A stretch of 64,000 nt of DNA from Cyclospora cayetanensis (GCF_002999335.1 NW_020312358.1:124001-188000); one strand, 5' to 3'; counted from the stretch's first letter, positions 21,060 through 32,537 are shown. The notes: generated by a model from the letters alone, not told the origin. Numbers and translations: made by a program.

Positions 21060-22610
21060 GGGGCTGCCACCGCCTTGCCGCTTCGCGCCTTTAAAAGTCG
21101 TATGTCCGACGAGGGTGAGCGGTGGTTCAAGGGGTGTTTTTACGGCGAGATTACGATAGGCCTGTAGAGTTTCACAGGGACCCCCATGAGGGCCTGACTG
21201 GCCCCTCTCACGGCGCCAACTACTTGAGGCGAATTTACTGAAAAACGCACGCGGGTTGGCGCGGGGGCACGAAGGGTATTGGGGGGAGGGGAGCTTGATG
21301 GGTCTTAAAACGAGGCGTATTACGCTCGCCACCCCTTCACTGCGTAGGCCTCCCGCCTCGGCGAATGGCCTCCAAATTCCGGAACTTTGTTTGTACTACA
21401 TCAGAAACCTTCAAAGAAGCCTTTTCCTCTCAAGCCCTTGAAGGGGAGGGCCTTAACTGCAACAGGGAGGGCTCAATGTGCCACTATCCATTTAAGCCAG
21501 ACAGGTGTCCTGTTTCGTGCATGGAATCATGCCGTCGTGCATGGAATCATGCCGTCGTGCATGGACTCATGCCGGTGGCAAAGTGACAGTTATACAGTCT
21601 GCGCTGACACTTGAGGCTTTCAAGAACTTCGGGGAGCCTGTAAGGGTCCCCATCTCTATTTGAGACTCTTGCCACGGCCACCGACTTCAAAAATTCCAAG
21701 GGTATACACGCATACCTAGATGTAGAAATTCTTATGTATATATATGTATGTAGACATGCACGCACATGTGTTCTTCTGTATATAAATCCCTTCAAACCCA
21801 TAAAATACGGAGCGAATGACTAGATGCGAGACGAATAGACCAACTACCACGTGTGAAACTCTTCTTTGCGCATGCACGCAAGGACGAGACGTACGCAGCT
21901 GCTGCTGCCATCCGAAGGGGGGCCATCACTCAGATGCGACCACGCACAGCTCCAACCTCCTCCAGTCCTTCCGTGCATGGCTCGCTGGACCTTACCTATG
22001 TGGCAAGCCCGTGGCGGATGCTGTGCAAAGACAAGGGGTCTTCTGTGGCAGCCAGCAAGCAGTGTGCCCAGGAGTGCCTCAATTCATAATACACCGACAC
22101 TGATGGTCAGGGCACACGAATAGAAACCAAGGATTGCCATTTGCGCCAACGCTCCCTTACGCTCCTCCGCGTCGCTCCCAGTGCATGCATTGGGGGCAGG
22201 CTTCCTCCTCTCGACCACCCTTTCCCTTCTCAGTGAAGGCCATAAAAAGATACCTTTGTTGCGTCGCAGCGGCAAGACTTAGCAGCAGCTGTACGGGGAC
22301 TGCTGCGATGGCTGTTCTGTCCTCCAGCCGTGCAGCTGCTTATGTAACCGCGTCAAGTGCAGTGACCTCCGTGAAGAGCTGCATCTGAATTTAGATACAC
22401 ACGACGCTGTTCTTCCGGTGCTTGCCAGGATGCGGGCGTAGAGTGAGGCGGCCTGAGCATGCTATTGTGTTCCTGTTGCATCCCTTCAGTGCTGCATCGA
22501 GACTGCACTCTCTGGAGCCTCTGCCTTCAACATTGGGGCCAGAACACGTTCTCCAGGGTTGGCTTTTACACCCGCGCGCTTGTTATGCGCTTCCTCGTTT
22601 GAGTTGCGTC
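21060..22610. other. Intergenic between convergent TFIIB and Nudix genes
   Basis: 1.55 kb without a frame I can assign. The longest plus-strand frames (21816-22388) are under 100 codons and have no family resemblance. The stretch holds a 20-bp tandem repeat at about 21517-21575 and a TA-rich tract near 21730. Confidence 0.5.
21517..21575 (+). repeat. 20-bp tandem repeat, about 3 copies
   Basis: The unit GTGCATGGAATCATGCCGTC is repeated almost exactly, with one A-to-C change in the last copy. It contains the self-complementary core ATTCCATGC/GCATGGAAT in part. Confidence 0.85.
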
Positions 22611-24063
22611 TTAGAGAAGCCCCATTTGCCTGAGCTTGTGAATGCCTAGTAGAACCATCATGCTGCCGGTGCTAGTCATTTGCCCCTTATACACGATATC
22701 CAGAGCTTCTGAAGTAGATGCTTCGTGAGTTTCAATCAGCTCGTCAGCGTCTGCCGCAAGACGATCCGAGGACACCTGTCGGAGCAAGACAAACCGTGGC
22801 AACAACATTTCCCCCAAAGAAAGCAACAGGACAGACCCTTCGTAACCCCTTTTCTCCAACCTCTTTCGCCGGCAATACCGTAAGTCACAGACGCAAACAC
22901 CTGAGTTACCTTTTGGCCATCGATGACGAGGAATGGGAGGAAGGGCTGGGCAGTATACTTCGCGCCGGGCAGCTGCAAGTTTGCGTTTTCCATTATCGGC
23001 ACCAAACGGCCTCCACGCTGCGAGGATGCAGATATACGGCAACAAGCAGAAGCTCCACTACGTGCCCTGAGGCAGCACGTGGAAGTGGCAGCGGCAGAGA
23101 GCAAACGCCAGAAAAATGCTTCGGAGTGTGAGGCAGAAGGCGTCGAAGACAGAAACAGAAAAAAGCCCTACTTGCATGCACACATATACAAGCGGGCAGA
23201 ACAAGACACGTACCACCCCAGCTTCCTCTTCTGTTTCACATGCAACGCAATGCTCAACGCTTTGGTGTCGTGGCTCCAAGAGCCCCGCAACAACGCAAAA
23301 CATCCCGCAGTGCGGGCCTGGACAGTATTCCTGAGAAACATATGTGTATAGAGGCAGAGCACGAGGCACAGTTTACTGTCGTATAAGCTCGAGCAGCATG
23401 AGAAGCGAAGAAGCAGGAAGGCAGCAGTAAAGGCGGCGGAGAGGAGAGGAACAAGGGAGGCCCCAAATCAACGGCAAGAAGAGCGGCAGGCAGGCAAAGC
23501 ACACCCACCCTAAGAAGCGTAAATGTCTTTGTCTTCGAATTGTAGGGAAGGCATAACACTGCTGGCGGTGCATCGGTTACATCGAATTCATGAACAGACC
23601 CATCGGGGAAGCTGACGGTTCGGCGCTTCACTGCGCCGTAAAAACACACGCGTGATCACGATCAGCAGCCGACAGACTGGCGCTGCCTCGCGAGAGCAGT
23701 CAAACGCAAGCGGAGCGTGCAAAGTGCACCCGAAATCATGAATGAAAGGCTGCAAAGGGGATAAGAGGTAGGAGAAGGTCGACATGCTTGAGGTAGCCCA
23801 TGGTGCTGTTGCGCGGCCTTACCCGTCCTCCATCCCTTGTACACGACTTCGTCCTTCAGCAGACGCACACTGTCGATAGGATTGCCGCTCTGGTTAGCGC
23901 TGCTGAGGCTGCTGCTGTTAGCTCTGCGGGGTGTAAATGCACAGCTCCGCCATGGAGCAGCAGACGAACGCACACAGCATGGCAGCTGCAATGCTGTGCC
24001 TGAGGCCACCAACACAGCAGCCCCGCGTCGCGTGACACTGCCGAAGGAAGTCAAGAGCGCCAT
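22611..24063 (-). CDS. Nudix hydrolase, ADP/UDP-sugar diphosphatase type
   Basis: Likely hydrolyses a nucleoside-diphosphate sugar to NMP plus sugar phosphate. Exons on the minus strand: 24063-23823, 23630-23509, 23330-23214, 23017-22910, 22775-22611. All are GT-AG and in phase, giving 250 residues. Residues 1-60 are Arg/Ser/Ala-rich and resemble a mitochondrial or apicoplast targeting sequence. The core begins VVYKGWRTVKRRTVSFPDGS and continues AVLCLPYNSKTKTFTLLREY, as in the plant and animal NUDT14-like group. The Nudix box is at residues 137-160: the glycine 137 turn, then E153, E156, E157 and G159. The Arg that usually precedes the first Glu is Cys152, the one deviation. The end (GQMTSTGSMMVLLGIHKLRQ) matches the C-terminal helix of that group. 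It is divergent from the NCBP3-like gene, 565 bp away. Substrate is inferred. Confidence 0.9.
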
Positions 24064-24628
24064 AAGGAGGTGGGAATGCGGTTTTTTCCGGCTAAAGCAG
24101 AATGCGCATGCAGCGATGAGGGCAGCAAGAGCGACTGGGTGTGACTATCCTCTCTAGACGCTCCTGGCGCCTATCCACAGATGCACAACACGGCACGACT
24201 AGTCTAGAAATACCTTCGCTATGTGCATTTGCCCAAGGACACTCGCAGGCGCCGCAGCCACAGCAGGAGTCGCTGGTCATGCTGCATGCAGCAGCGCCAT
24301 CAAGGACCCTCGATGGCAGCCGCGGTGTAGCAGCCGCGGCTGCCACTCCACAAGAGTACAATGAACGTGTGTTTCATCAGCTGCAAACTCGGAGAGATGT
24401 GGAGAAAGTGCATCAGAGGTGTACCTGCCTTTGCTGCCCTTCCTTTTAGACCTCTCGACCCCTGCAAGGGCCCCCAGCGGCACCAGCGTAGGCCTTCATA
24501 AAGGCACCAATTGCTCCTCCAGCAGCGCGAACAAGGAAAAATTATCGTCTTCTGCGGCTTTCTCGAGGGGCTGCTGCGTTCTGGGGCCTTGTTGGCAGCT
24601 AACCCCTTCGCCGAACCCCTCCGAGACC
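24064..24628. promoter_or_regulatory. Upstream region between divergent Nudix and NCBP3-like genes
   Basis: 565 bp between two start codons. A plus-strand open frame of about 100 codons (24141-24449) looks partly protein-like (EYNERVFHQLQTRRDVEKV) and could be an earlier exon of the downstream gene joined through the acceptor CCCCCAG near 24479. I kept the simpler start at 24629. Confidence 0.4.
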
Positions 24629-27600
24629 ATGTCCATTCCGCTGATAACCTGGGAGGCCCCTGAGCCTGAAGGGCCTCTTGAGATGTTCGACGGGAAGTCG
24701 GAAGAGAATCCGCTCTTGCATATGTCTCTGGAAGAGGTGATTGAACGCGAAAAGGACCGAAAGCAGCACCAACATGTCCTCCATCCGCAGCAGCTGCAGC
24801 AGCCGCAACACCAGCGTCGCGTGTTGCTGCGGCCCAGCCCCTCAACAGTGCCTCCCTTAGAGGAAGCGAGCAGCCGATGGCATCACCTGCTTCGCGCTAT
24901 TTGCGTAGAGGCCCTCGGCATTCCATATGTCGCCTGGAGTAGAGTCAGGCTCATCAGCCGAACGGAACCCGTAAGCTGCTCCTGCTCCTATTGCTGGCGC
25001 TGCTAGTGCCGCTCAAGGCGGAAGTGTCGATGCTGGCGTCATTGCCATTGCAGCCAAGCCTTGTAACTCGACTCGCTGCCATCGTGGCTAGCTGCCTACC
25101 TGCACATCCCGCTAGGCAGCCACACGGCTACCTCGCTGCCTAACGAGTCCTTAGTCGATTGCCAACTCCCTCAACTGTCTGCGTGTGGCTGTACGTGTGT
25201 CTGCGCGCGTGCTTGCTGGCTCTTGCTGCAGCCCGCACCCTGTTCGTTGTTCGTGGTCACCGGGGGTCTTGTATCTCCTCGGGATATCCTTTCGTTCTTT
25301 CTGCCGTTTAATCCTCTTCACGTCGAATTCTTGTTACCCCATGGAGGTGTGGATCTTGAGGGGAACTGCCTCCAGGAAGGGGGGCCCTCAGGGATGCAGC
25401 AGCCTGAGACTGCCTGTGTGGTGTTCCCTTCGCCAGCAGCTGCTGCCTCGGCACTGCAGCAACGCAGCAGCCCGTGTGACTTTCTGCTGCAACGCCATAA
25501 GGAGCAGCTGCAGCTGGCGATCCGCCAGCAAGAGGAACTGCTCGAAGGGGAAGCAGAGGAGGGGGAGGTTGACATGCAGCAGCAGCAGCAGCAGCAGCTG
25601 GCCTCACTAAAGGATCAGCTCTCAAATATTGATCAGTTGGAACAGAATGCAGACAAAGATCGTGGCCTCCGGCTCTGCCTTGAGCAGCTTGCCCAGTGGA
25701 GGAGGCAAGCACATTTTTCTGCTCAAACGAGCGCATGCCCCCTGCTCCTGTTGTGTCTATGTTTCTGCAGAAGTCTTGGCTCTCAGTTCGTGTCGGGTGC
25801 AGATTGAATTGAAGGGGGAGAGTCGTCGTGTGAGGAGTGTCATCCCTGCTGCTGCTGCAATTGCGGTCTCTTTGCAGGACTGTCGCAGTGGCAAGCAGCA
25901 GCGACGGCAAGTCTTACCAGCTGCTGCTGCGGCGAACAGCTGCTGCGGACCTTCCAGCTGCATCACCAGAGGCAGCAGCAGATCCCTCAAGAGTGGTGCA
26001 GCTTCGGTCTACTCTGAACTTCACGCTGGCAGCCGCCGCTGCTTCGGGGGATCCCCTTGGCCCCCCCAGTGAGACAGCCGGGATAGAAGAGAGGGCCTTG
26101 CTGCAAGACACAGTCGCTGTGCAGGTCAGCCGACTGCTGCCCTTATGCCTTGACTGCTGCCCTTATGCCTTGACTGCTGCCCTCCTGCCTTGACTGCTGC
26201 CGTCGCTTACGCTGGCTCATGGTTCGCTGCCGCTGCTGAGTGGGGTTGCAGTCAGTGTCGAGACGAGGTCTCCTCTCGAAGTGTTGCTGCGCTTCCTTTG
26301 CTGCTTGGCCTTGTAATCAGGCATGCCGCGGCCAGTTCCGTTCGTTCGTTTTGCGGGGAACAGTGGACTCTGGAGAAGGCCCCAGCGAACGCTCCCAAGA
26401 AAACAGTCGTGTCAAGTGGGTCATACCATACATGCACTGCTTCCCGAGAAGCTTCGCTTCTCAGGATCCGAACTTGTGTGTCTCAGCAGTGTGTGTGCCT
26501 TGTTCTTGCTCTTGCTGCCGCGTCTTCTGCGTTTGCCAGCTCTCCCGTAGACAGACGCAGCACCCGTCCGCGTTGCACCCCCTGCCTGCCGGTCTGTTGC
26601 GCGCTTTGTGCACCCGTCTCCGCATGTGCATGAAGGACCGGCTTATTTTTTCTCCTGCTCCGCTTTTCCGCGTTGCAGCCCTCTTGCTTGCCTCAGGGGC
26701 GTACTAGACTCCGTGGGGGTCGCCTCTTCCTCGCGCTTCCCTCTCTGGCTGGCTGGCTGGCCTTGCATCTCGACCATCGTGGCGTCTCTCTTGTGCATGT
26801 GCAGGTTAACCCCCAGAGCAGAGGCGGAGATGGACGCCGATAGGCCTCGAGCAGGGGGCCCCTCGAGGGGCGGGCCTTCAGGGAGGCCCCACCAATTCGA
26901 CCCCGAAAGCCCCCCTCGGAGAGATGAAGCAGGACCTCCTTGGGAACACGTTGAAGACAGACTCCCTCGAACACGAAAGTTAGTTGGACGCTCGTGCTTG
27001 CCCTGCCTGCGCAAAAGGGATGAAGGCATCTCGGCTCTAGCGTGGGAAGAACGCGCGACTATGCGAGTTGCGTCCATGTGATCGATCCTCTCTCTATGGC
27101 GCTTCTGTTTGTGGCCTTCACAAGAGCTGGTTGCGTTGCATTGTGTTGCGTCATGCGACTTTCATGCCTTTGCGGTCAACTCTTGCGCTATGGGGTATGC
27201 GGGATGATAGCCATTCCTTATATTGTCTTGTTGTGTGCCTCACACAGATCAGCCGAGCTCGGCCGCAGGGGAGCACGGGACGGGCACAGGGAGACTCCCC
27301 TGGGTGTCCTTCACAGACACCGCAGCCGCAGCTGGACTTTAGAGAGATACCGAGGAAGAGACCGACCAGTGAGAGGGAGGGAGGTACGGAACTACATGAG
27401 AGCGAGGAGTACCAGCATTAGCTTGAGCAGGAGCAGCAGCGGCAGTGGCAGCAGTAGGGAGCGGCTGAGAAGACGCAGGAGAAGCAGCAGCAGCAGCCGT
27501 AGCCGCAGCAGGGGGCGAGGGGACCATGTACGCTGCAGCAGCAGTGACGATCTCAAAGGGAAGAACAGAAAGGGTAGAGGTTTCACGAGAAGGCGCAGGG

Positions 27601-27665
27601 GTATGGCGGCAGACAGAGAGCTAGCTAGACAGTATAGACGCAAGCATCGTATTGAACGCAGCTGA
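24629..27665 (+). CDS. NCBP3-like RNA-binding protein with RS-rich tail
   Basis: Probable nuclear mRNA-binding or export factor. Exons 24629-24970, 25232-25704, 25878-26124, 26321-26415, 26805-26978 and 27248-27665 keep phase throughout and give 582 residues. Near residues 29-45 is MSLEEVIEREKDRK, which resembles the UAP56-binding motif of ALYREF-type export adaptors. Exons 1-2 then encode an RRM-like fold (SLFVVTGGLVSPRDILSFF, NPLHVEFLLPHGG, ACVVFPSPAAAASAL) with the spacing I recall from the cap-binding subunit NCBP3. A Gln/Glu helix with eight consecutive Gln follows. Exon 5 is Arg/Gly/Pro-rich. Exon 6 is an RS domain (SRSSSGSGSSRERLRRRRRS and onward) ending in a basic stretch. Intron 2 appears to be GC-AG (donor AG|GCAAGC at 25705). 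The RRM assignment is tentative; the RS tail and nuclear role are stronger. Confidence 0.7.
25575..25600 (+). repeat. CAG trinucleotide run (eight Gln codons)
   Basis: Uninterrupted CAG codons encode polyGln within exon 2 of the NCBP3-like gene. This is the longest pure CAG run I noticed in the window, short by the standard of Eimeria tenella. Confidence 0.85.
26131..26200 (+). repeat. 20-bp tandem repeat in an intron
   Basis: The unit GACTGCTGCCCTTATGCCTT is repeated about 3.5 times, the third copy changed to CTCCTGCC. It starts a few bases after the donor at 26125 in the NCBP3-like gene. Confidence 0.85.
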
Positions 27666-29829
27666 TTTCTCTTCTTTCGACTTCTGGTGCTGCAGACTCA
27701 GCCCTTCGCTGTACGAAAAGGAGTGTTTCATGACGTGCGCTATGTTATAAGCCCAACATTACGCGTGAAGTGACACGCTGGAGGTGTAGTAACAGGAGCA
27801 GCAGAGCGCATCGAGCCGACCCCAAACTTTTAAGGCCTTAGCCTGCTAGATTCACTGCAGCCACAGGGGCAGGCTATGGGTGCGCCCATCTTCATGGGTG
27901 TTTTAGTGAAGTTTAATGGGCGAGGATGAGCCAGCCTTGGGGCATGACTTATGTAGCAAGGTTGTGAAGTGAGACTCATGCAGTACGAAAGCCATCACAA
28001 AAACCCACTTAGATAAAGGGCGGCAGAGAAACATTGTTGGCGCACGAGGTAAAGAGAGAGGCAGAAGTACAGGCTGTACCCAAGGGTACGCATATGGAAC
28101 CGGACCACCAGTAGGCGCATGCCTTCCCTCATTAAACTATTGTTGCAGAGGCGGACAAACAGACTGCCACACGGAGGTACTTCTACACTTGTAATCCTGT
28201 TCTGCCAGCTGAAGCAAGTTGCAGCCATACAGCAGAACCCCTTTGCCCCTACTGGGGCTTTTGGTGTGTGAATGAAACACGGGAGATCTGCGCGTAATGA
28301 AGCCCAAGATATAGAACTGTGTCAAGGCCGGATGCCAGGCAGCTCTGTCCGCTGTGGTTGTATGAATCCCCTATCAGCCCCTCTAGAGATCTTCCGGGAT
28401 TGCATGTGACAAAACACCAAACGGTCAGGAGGCAAGGGGCAGCAACCCTCCTATGAGTGCCTTCCAAGGGAAACCCGATGGGGCTAGCAGGGCCAGTCCC
28501 TACGCTGCCCGTGTTGGATGTTCCAATTTGTACAGAGACTGAAAAGGCAGCTTTTAGAAGTAGCAGGTGGACATATGCAGAATGTAGAAAGATAGGCACA
28601 TATCCCATTTCTGTTCGAGTGTTCCTGCATTATCGTTCTCTCCTTGATGGGGGAGAGAGCGGCCTGAAGCATCTGGTGTATGGAAGACAGTAGGCTTCCT
28701 GATGCCCAGCGTGGAAAGGCAATACATTCCAAAATACTCCCCGACTAAACCATTATGATACGCACACAAGCATCTAAGCCAGTAAAGTGCTTGGCGACAG
28801 AAACAGGAGACGGACATGGAGCTCTATGCTACCGGCTCGAACTACGCTTCAATGGCTCTTAGAACACCAATGAGACTCCTAGACTCATCTAGATATTGTC
28901 TTTTAGGATTGGCGACTCGCATGTCATATTTGTTGTTTATGGAGAGTTAGGTCAAAACGCTACGAACCCACTCTCCAGGAAGGCAGAAACGCTACATTAG
29001 TATACATGATACAGGCAGAAGTGTGCTTTAGCCTGTATAGCTAAAGTGAAGGGAAGAAAGACTCACGCACTAGCCACCAACCCAATAGGGACCAGACCAA
29101 CACGACCGCAGTGGTGGGATGGCTTGGTGTCATTAGAACAGTGGAAATTTGTGAGCCTCATGCTGAGGGATAACGGAAGCGAAGTAAAATTGTAAGGGGA
29201 ATCAAGATACACACTACTTCAGCAGTATCTCCGGTGCTAATGGAGCAATCTCGACATGCAAATAGAGCCGGCGCATGCATGCGTCAAGTGTGAACCCTGG
29301 GGCTAGCCTATAGATGGATGCGTTTTCAATGACAATACGAGAAACAACGCCACGATCTACTAAAATTCTCCACCTTTGAATTATTCAGAGCGGGATATGG
29401 AGGTGATCACAGCCGTCTCATTGTATGCATTGAAAAAATGAGCCTCCACATAAAGCTTCCGGATGCCTCTGTAGTATAGGTGATATTGTAAGGGCGCTCC
29501 ACGCTCTTATCTATTTACAAGGAGACGCCATAACCTCACACGTAGGCCTTAGTTGACATGATCTTGACGTCAGAGCTGCGGTGGCAACCAAGGCGCATTC
29601 TGGGCTGCCGCCACTAGAATGCTTTGCCAGCTTATGGACAACAAATGAACCATTGGCCTTCAGTGCATTACATACAGTAAACGGACAAGCTAACAAAAAA
29701 GGCTTGGGTGCAAAAAGGCGCACTCATTTACACAGGAAAGTGAGAATAGTTGCTGTGGGTGGTAAGGCAGGGAGAAGGCTGGACAGTGGCAACAAAACGG
29801 TGTACCTGCTATCCAAATTTATTTTTAAA
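27666..29829. other. Intergenic upstream of the dynein chain gene
   Basis: About 2.1 kb with no supported gene. It includes the palindromic TGCATGCA site at 29272-29283. The dynein reading frame stays open back to 29581, but that upstream part has no counterpart in the family. Confidence 0.5.
29272..29283. promoter_or_regulatory. Palindromic TGCATGCA-type site upstream of DNAI2
   Basis: CGCATGCATGCG is a perfect 12-bp palindrome 547 bp before the dynein start codon. TGCATGCA-like motifs are known targets of apicomplexan AP2 factors. The regulatory role is inferred; the same core also occurs elsewhere in the window (near 20023, 20088, 52648, 59258 and 62194). Confidence 0.35.
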
Positions 29830-31578
29830 ATGAATGAATTTTGCTATTCGTACTCCAAACTCCGTCAGGAATTTGGACGTCATTGCTCTTTTAGTACCAC
29901 GGAGCCCCGCACACTGGGGATAATAGAACCTAATCCAGATCAGATGGCGCATCTTATCCCGAAGAATCCACGCAATTTTTGTGGAGACACCATGATAGAG
30001 TTGTCTGAGCACACAGTGAATACCGGGAGTGTAAGTGTGTGCGAAAGGGGCATGCGACACATTGAAGGGGGCTGGCCTAAAGAAGTCGACTCTACAGACC
30101 CGCAAGAGGTGGCCACGTGGAAGAAGAGGGCTGAGAGAGATCCGGCCCTTTTGCAGGGTCTTAAACAGCTTACTGCTGATTGCAGTCGCGTGCTGAGGCA
30201 AAATCTGGTGGTGGACCTTTTTGAGGACTACTTTAAGGGGACGGAAGTAGTTCGGGGGAACGAGAAACGAATCTATATCAAGTCAAAAGCTCTACTGAAA
30301 GACCCCCTTGCGGACTGCAAGAGAGCTGTGACGTGCGCTGCCTGGCATCCGGAGGGCCCCCAAAAGCTGGCCGTTGGCTATGGCATTATGAAGTTCCAAG
30401 GCCAACCTGAGTCACTTCCTGCATCTGCTTTGCTCTGGGATCCGCGCCATCCTAACGAACCGCTAGCAGAGCTGGGATCTCCGAGTCCAGCAGTGTCCTT
30501 AGCCTTTAACACGAAAATATCTGATTTACTAGTGGGTGGTTGCTATAACGGGGTTGTATGCTTGTGGGACTTGAGGAAAGGGATGAAGCCTGTAGAAGTT
30601 TCTGGCTCCTCCAGCAGCCATTATGATCCCGTGTATGAGGTCGTATGGACCCAAAGCAAAACCAACAGTGAGTTCGTGTCGGCTTCCACAGATGGTCGGG
30701 TTCTTTGGTGGGATTGCAGGAGCCTAAGAGAACCAATTGAGGAATGCCGGCTTACTAAAGGAATGCAACCAAGTGCAGTAGCATCGGCAGGAACCGCCAA
30801 CGGCGAAAACGAAGTAGATGAAAGCGCGAGTGACCAGCTATTAGGGGCGATTTCCCTTGCGTGGTCTGTAGAAGCAGGACCAACAAAGTTCCTCCTGGGC
30901 ACTGAACAGGGTATCATACTGGGCCTGAAAACATGGCCGAAAAAGTCTCCTGAGATTAGCCAGCGATTTGGTTGCGAAGGTGGACAGCACTATGGGCCCG
31001 TGCTTGCTGTTAGACGAAACCCGTTCCACAGCAAGTACTTCCTTTCTGTCGGTGACTGGACTGCCAAAGTTTGGATGGAAGAAGTGCGCACACCACTAAC
31101 TACAACTCCTAATCATCCAGCAACTTTAACTGACGGGCAGTGGAGCCCCACCCGTCCTGGCCTGTTCATTGTTACACGAAGCGACGGCTTCCTCAGCTTC
31201 TGGGACTACTACTACAAGCAAAACGAAGTGGCGTTTCAGCACAAGATTGGAAGTGCTCCACTGACGTGCCTTTCCATTCAATCGCAAGGCGAGTTTGTCG
31301 CTGTGGGCGATGCTGAAGGGAGGGTGACAGTGCTCAGCCTTTGCGAGGGACTGCATATTTGCGCACCCAATGAGAAGGCCGCCATTGGATCAATCTTTGA
31401 ACGGGAAGCGAGACGAGAGAAAAACATTGAAATGACAAAACGGCAGACAGAGGGCAAGCGGCAGGATGATAAGCCGTCAATTCGTTCGCGGAGTGCTGCT
31501 GTTCAGGAAGCAGTGGATGAGGCACGTGCAGCCTTTTTCAAGAGTATTGAAGAAAAACAACCATCCCTTTCAACATAG
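29830..31578 (+). CDS. DNAI2: Outer dynein arm intermediate chain 2 (axonemal)
   Basis: WD-repeat intermediate chain that anchors the outer dynein arm in motile flagella; in coccidia the only flagella are on male gametes. One uninterrupted exon of 582 residues. The N-terminus (YSYSKLRQEFGRHCSFS), then GMRHIEGGWPKEV, aligns with the start of animal and algal IC2/IC69, which is why the ATG at 29830 is chosen although the frame is open from 29581. The WD propeller follows (AVTCAAWHPEGPQKLAVGYG; SALLWDPRHPNEP; LLVGGCYNGVVCLWDLRKG; YEVVWTQSKTNSEFVSASTD; KFLLGTEQGIILG; YFLSVGDWTAKVW; WSPTRPGLFIVTRSDGFLSF). The C-terminal helix starts IGSIFEREARREKNIEM, as in DNAI2. It is convergent with the USP gene. 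Presence of the gene implies an outer-arm-type axoneme. Confidence 0.95.
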   Translation: MNEFCYSYSKLRQEFGRHCSFSTTEPRTLGIIEPNPDQMAHLIPKNPRNFCGDTMIELSEHTVNTGSVSVCERGMRHIEGGWPKEVDSTDPQEVATWKKRAERDPALLQGLKQLTADCSRVLRQNLVVDLFEDYFKGTEVVRGNEKRIYIKSKALLKDPLADCKRAVTCAAWHPEGPQKLAVGYGIMKFQGQPESLPASALLWDPRHPNEPLAELGSPSPAVSLAFNTKISDLLVGGCYNGVVCLWDLRKGMKPVEVSGSSSSHYDPVYEVVWTQSKTNSEFVSASTDGRVLWWDCRSLREPIEECRLTKGMQPSAVASAGTANGENEVDESASDQLLGAISLAWSVEAGPTKFLLGTEQGIILGLKTWPKKSPEISQRFGCEGGQHYGPVLAVRRNPFHSKYFLSVGDWTAKVWMEEVRTPLTTTPNHPATLTDGQWSPTRPGLFIVTRSDGFLSFWDYYYKQNEVAFQHKIGSAPLTCLSIQSQGEFVAVGDAEGRVTVLSLCEGLHICAPNEKAAIGSIFEREARREKNIEMTKRQTEGKRQDDKPSIRSRSAAVQEAVDEARAAFFKSIEEKQPSLST

Positions 31579-32537
31579 ATGGCGAAGGGAAATACTATCA
31601 CAAATTGATAAGCTCTTCCTCAGCCTCGACACAGCGCAACTTACAATAACAACGAAGTATATGCCCCAAACAACAAATCCTGTTCAGTTGTTGGGTGCAC
31701 GCTCCTGTTGAGGAGTTGATGAAGAGCTCGATATGCAAGGCACTCCAGTGTGTGCCGTTACGAGTCTAAACTAAAACGCACTTTTTTGCCAAGTGGATGC
31801 TGAGCTCGAGGCCAGTCATCTGCTTGGTGATACTGTTTATGGTGAAGGTAGATTTTTAGAGCTCCCCGCTCTGTGGGTATTGTGCTTAGAGTTAGTATAC
31901 ATATGACACAATAAGAGGCAAGAGCAGGATAGGAGGCACTTCCCTTTGCTATCGTATTCATACAGACATTACAAGGCACAAGCGTGCTACAGCATTCCAG
32001 CACCAATTCGGTGTATGAGTCTTTATCATCTACCTTTGCCCTTGAAGGCTTCTCAGCTGCTAAGTTCAGCAAAAAAATTTGTGCGCATGCTCGGACCCTG
32101 CCAGTGAAAGCGTCTCTAAACTTCATTCACCCTTAGAGCCTATACCGAGGCCTGAAACCCTACAGCACGGAGAATCCTCATCGCGTTAGGTCTGCTGGCA
32201 GCACACCCAAACTTGACGCAGTTGCTTGCTACACTGCGCCGTCAGCAGCGAAAATGCGGGTATTTGGGTAGCAACTCGCAACAAACCACTGGATGATGGG
32301 CGCGAACTAGGGAGACTGAAAAGATTCTTTTTTCTGGACACGCGCATAAGGATGACACTGGGTAAAGAGAAGCTGTGATTTGGCAGCAATTGAGCCAGCA
32401 CACAGCGGCGTGGCAGTGGTGGCGAAGCGGACATTGAAGTGGGGGAAACGGCAAGGGGCAGGAGCTACAGCCAGCCCGGCACCCCATGATGCCCCCATAC
32501 ACAAAGAGCGTCGGATGCGCAGTATATAAGTGGCCTT
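31579..32537. other. Intergenic, convergent 3' ends
   Basis: About 960 bp between the dynein chain and USP stop codons. A 122-codon minus-strand frame (31758-32126) has no recognisable family and is within chance expectation. Confidence 0.55.

Noticed and set aside
24300..24845. 181-codon minus-strand ORF
   Set aside because: It overlaps exon 1 of the NCBP3-like gene antisense and has no recognisable domain.
29581..29829. 83-codon N-terminal extension of the dynein chain
   Set aside because: The family protein starts at the equivalent of 29830; the extension has no ATG at its head and no similarity.
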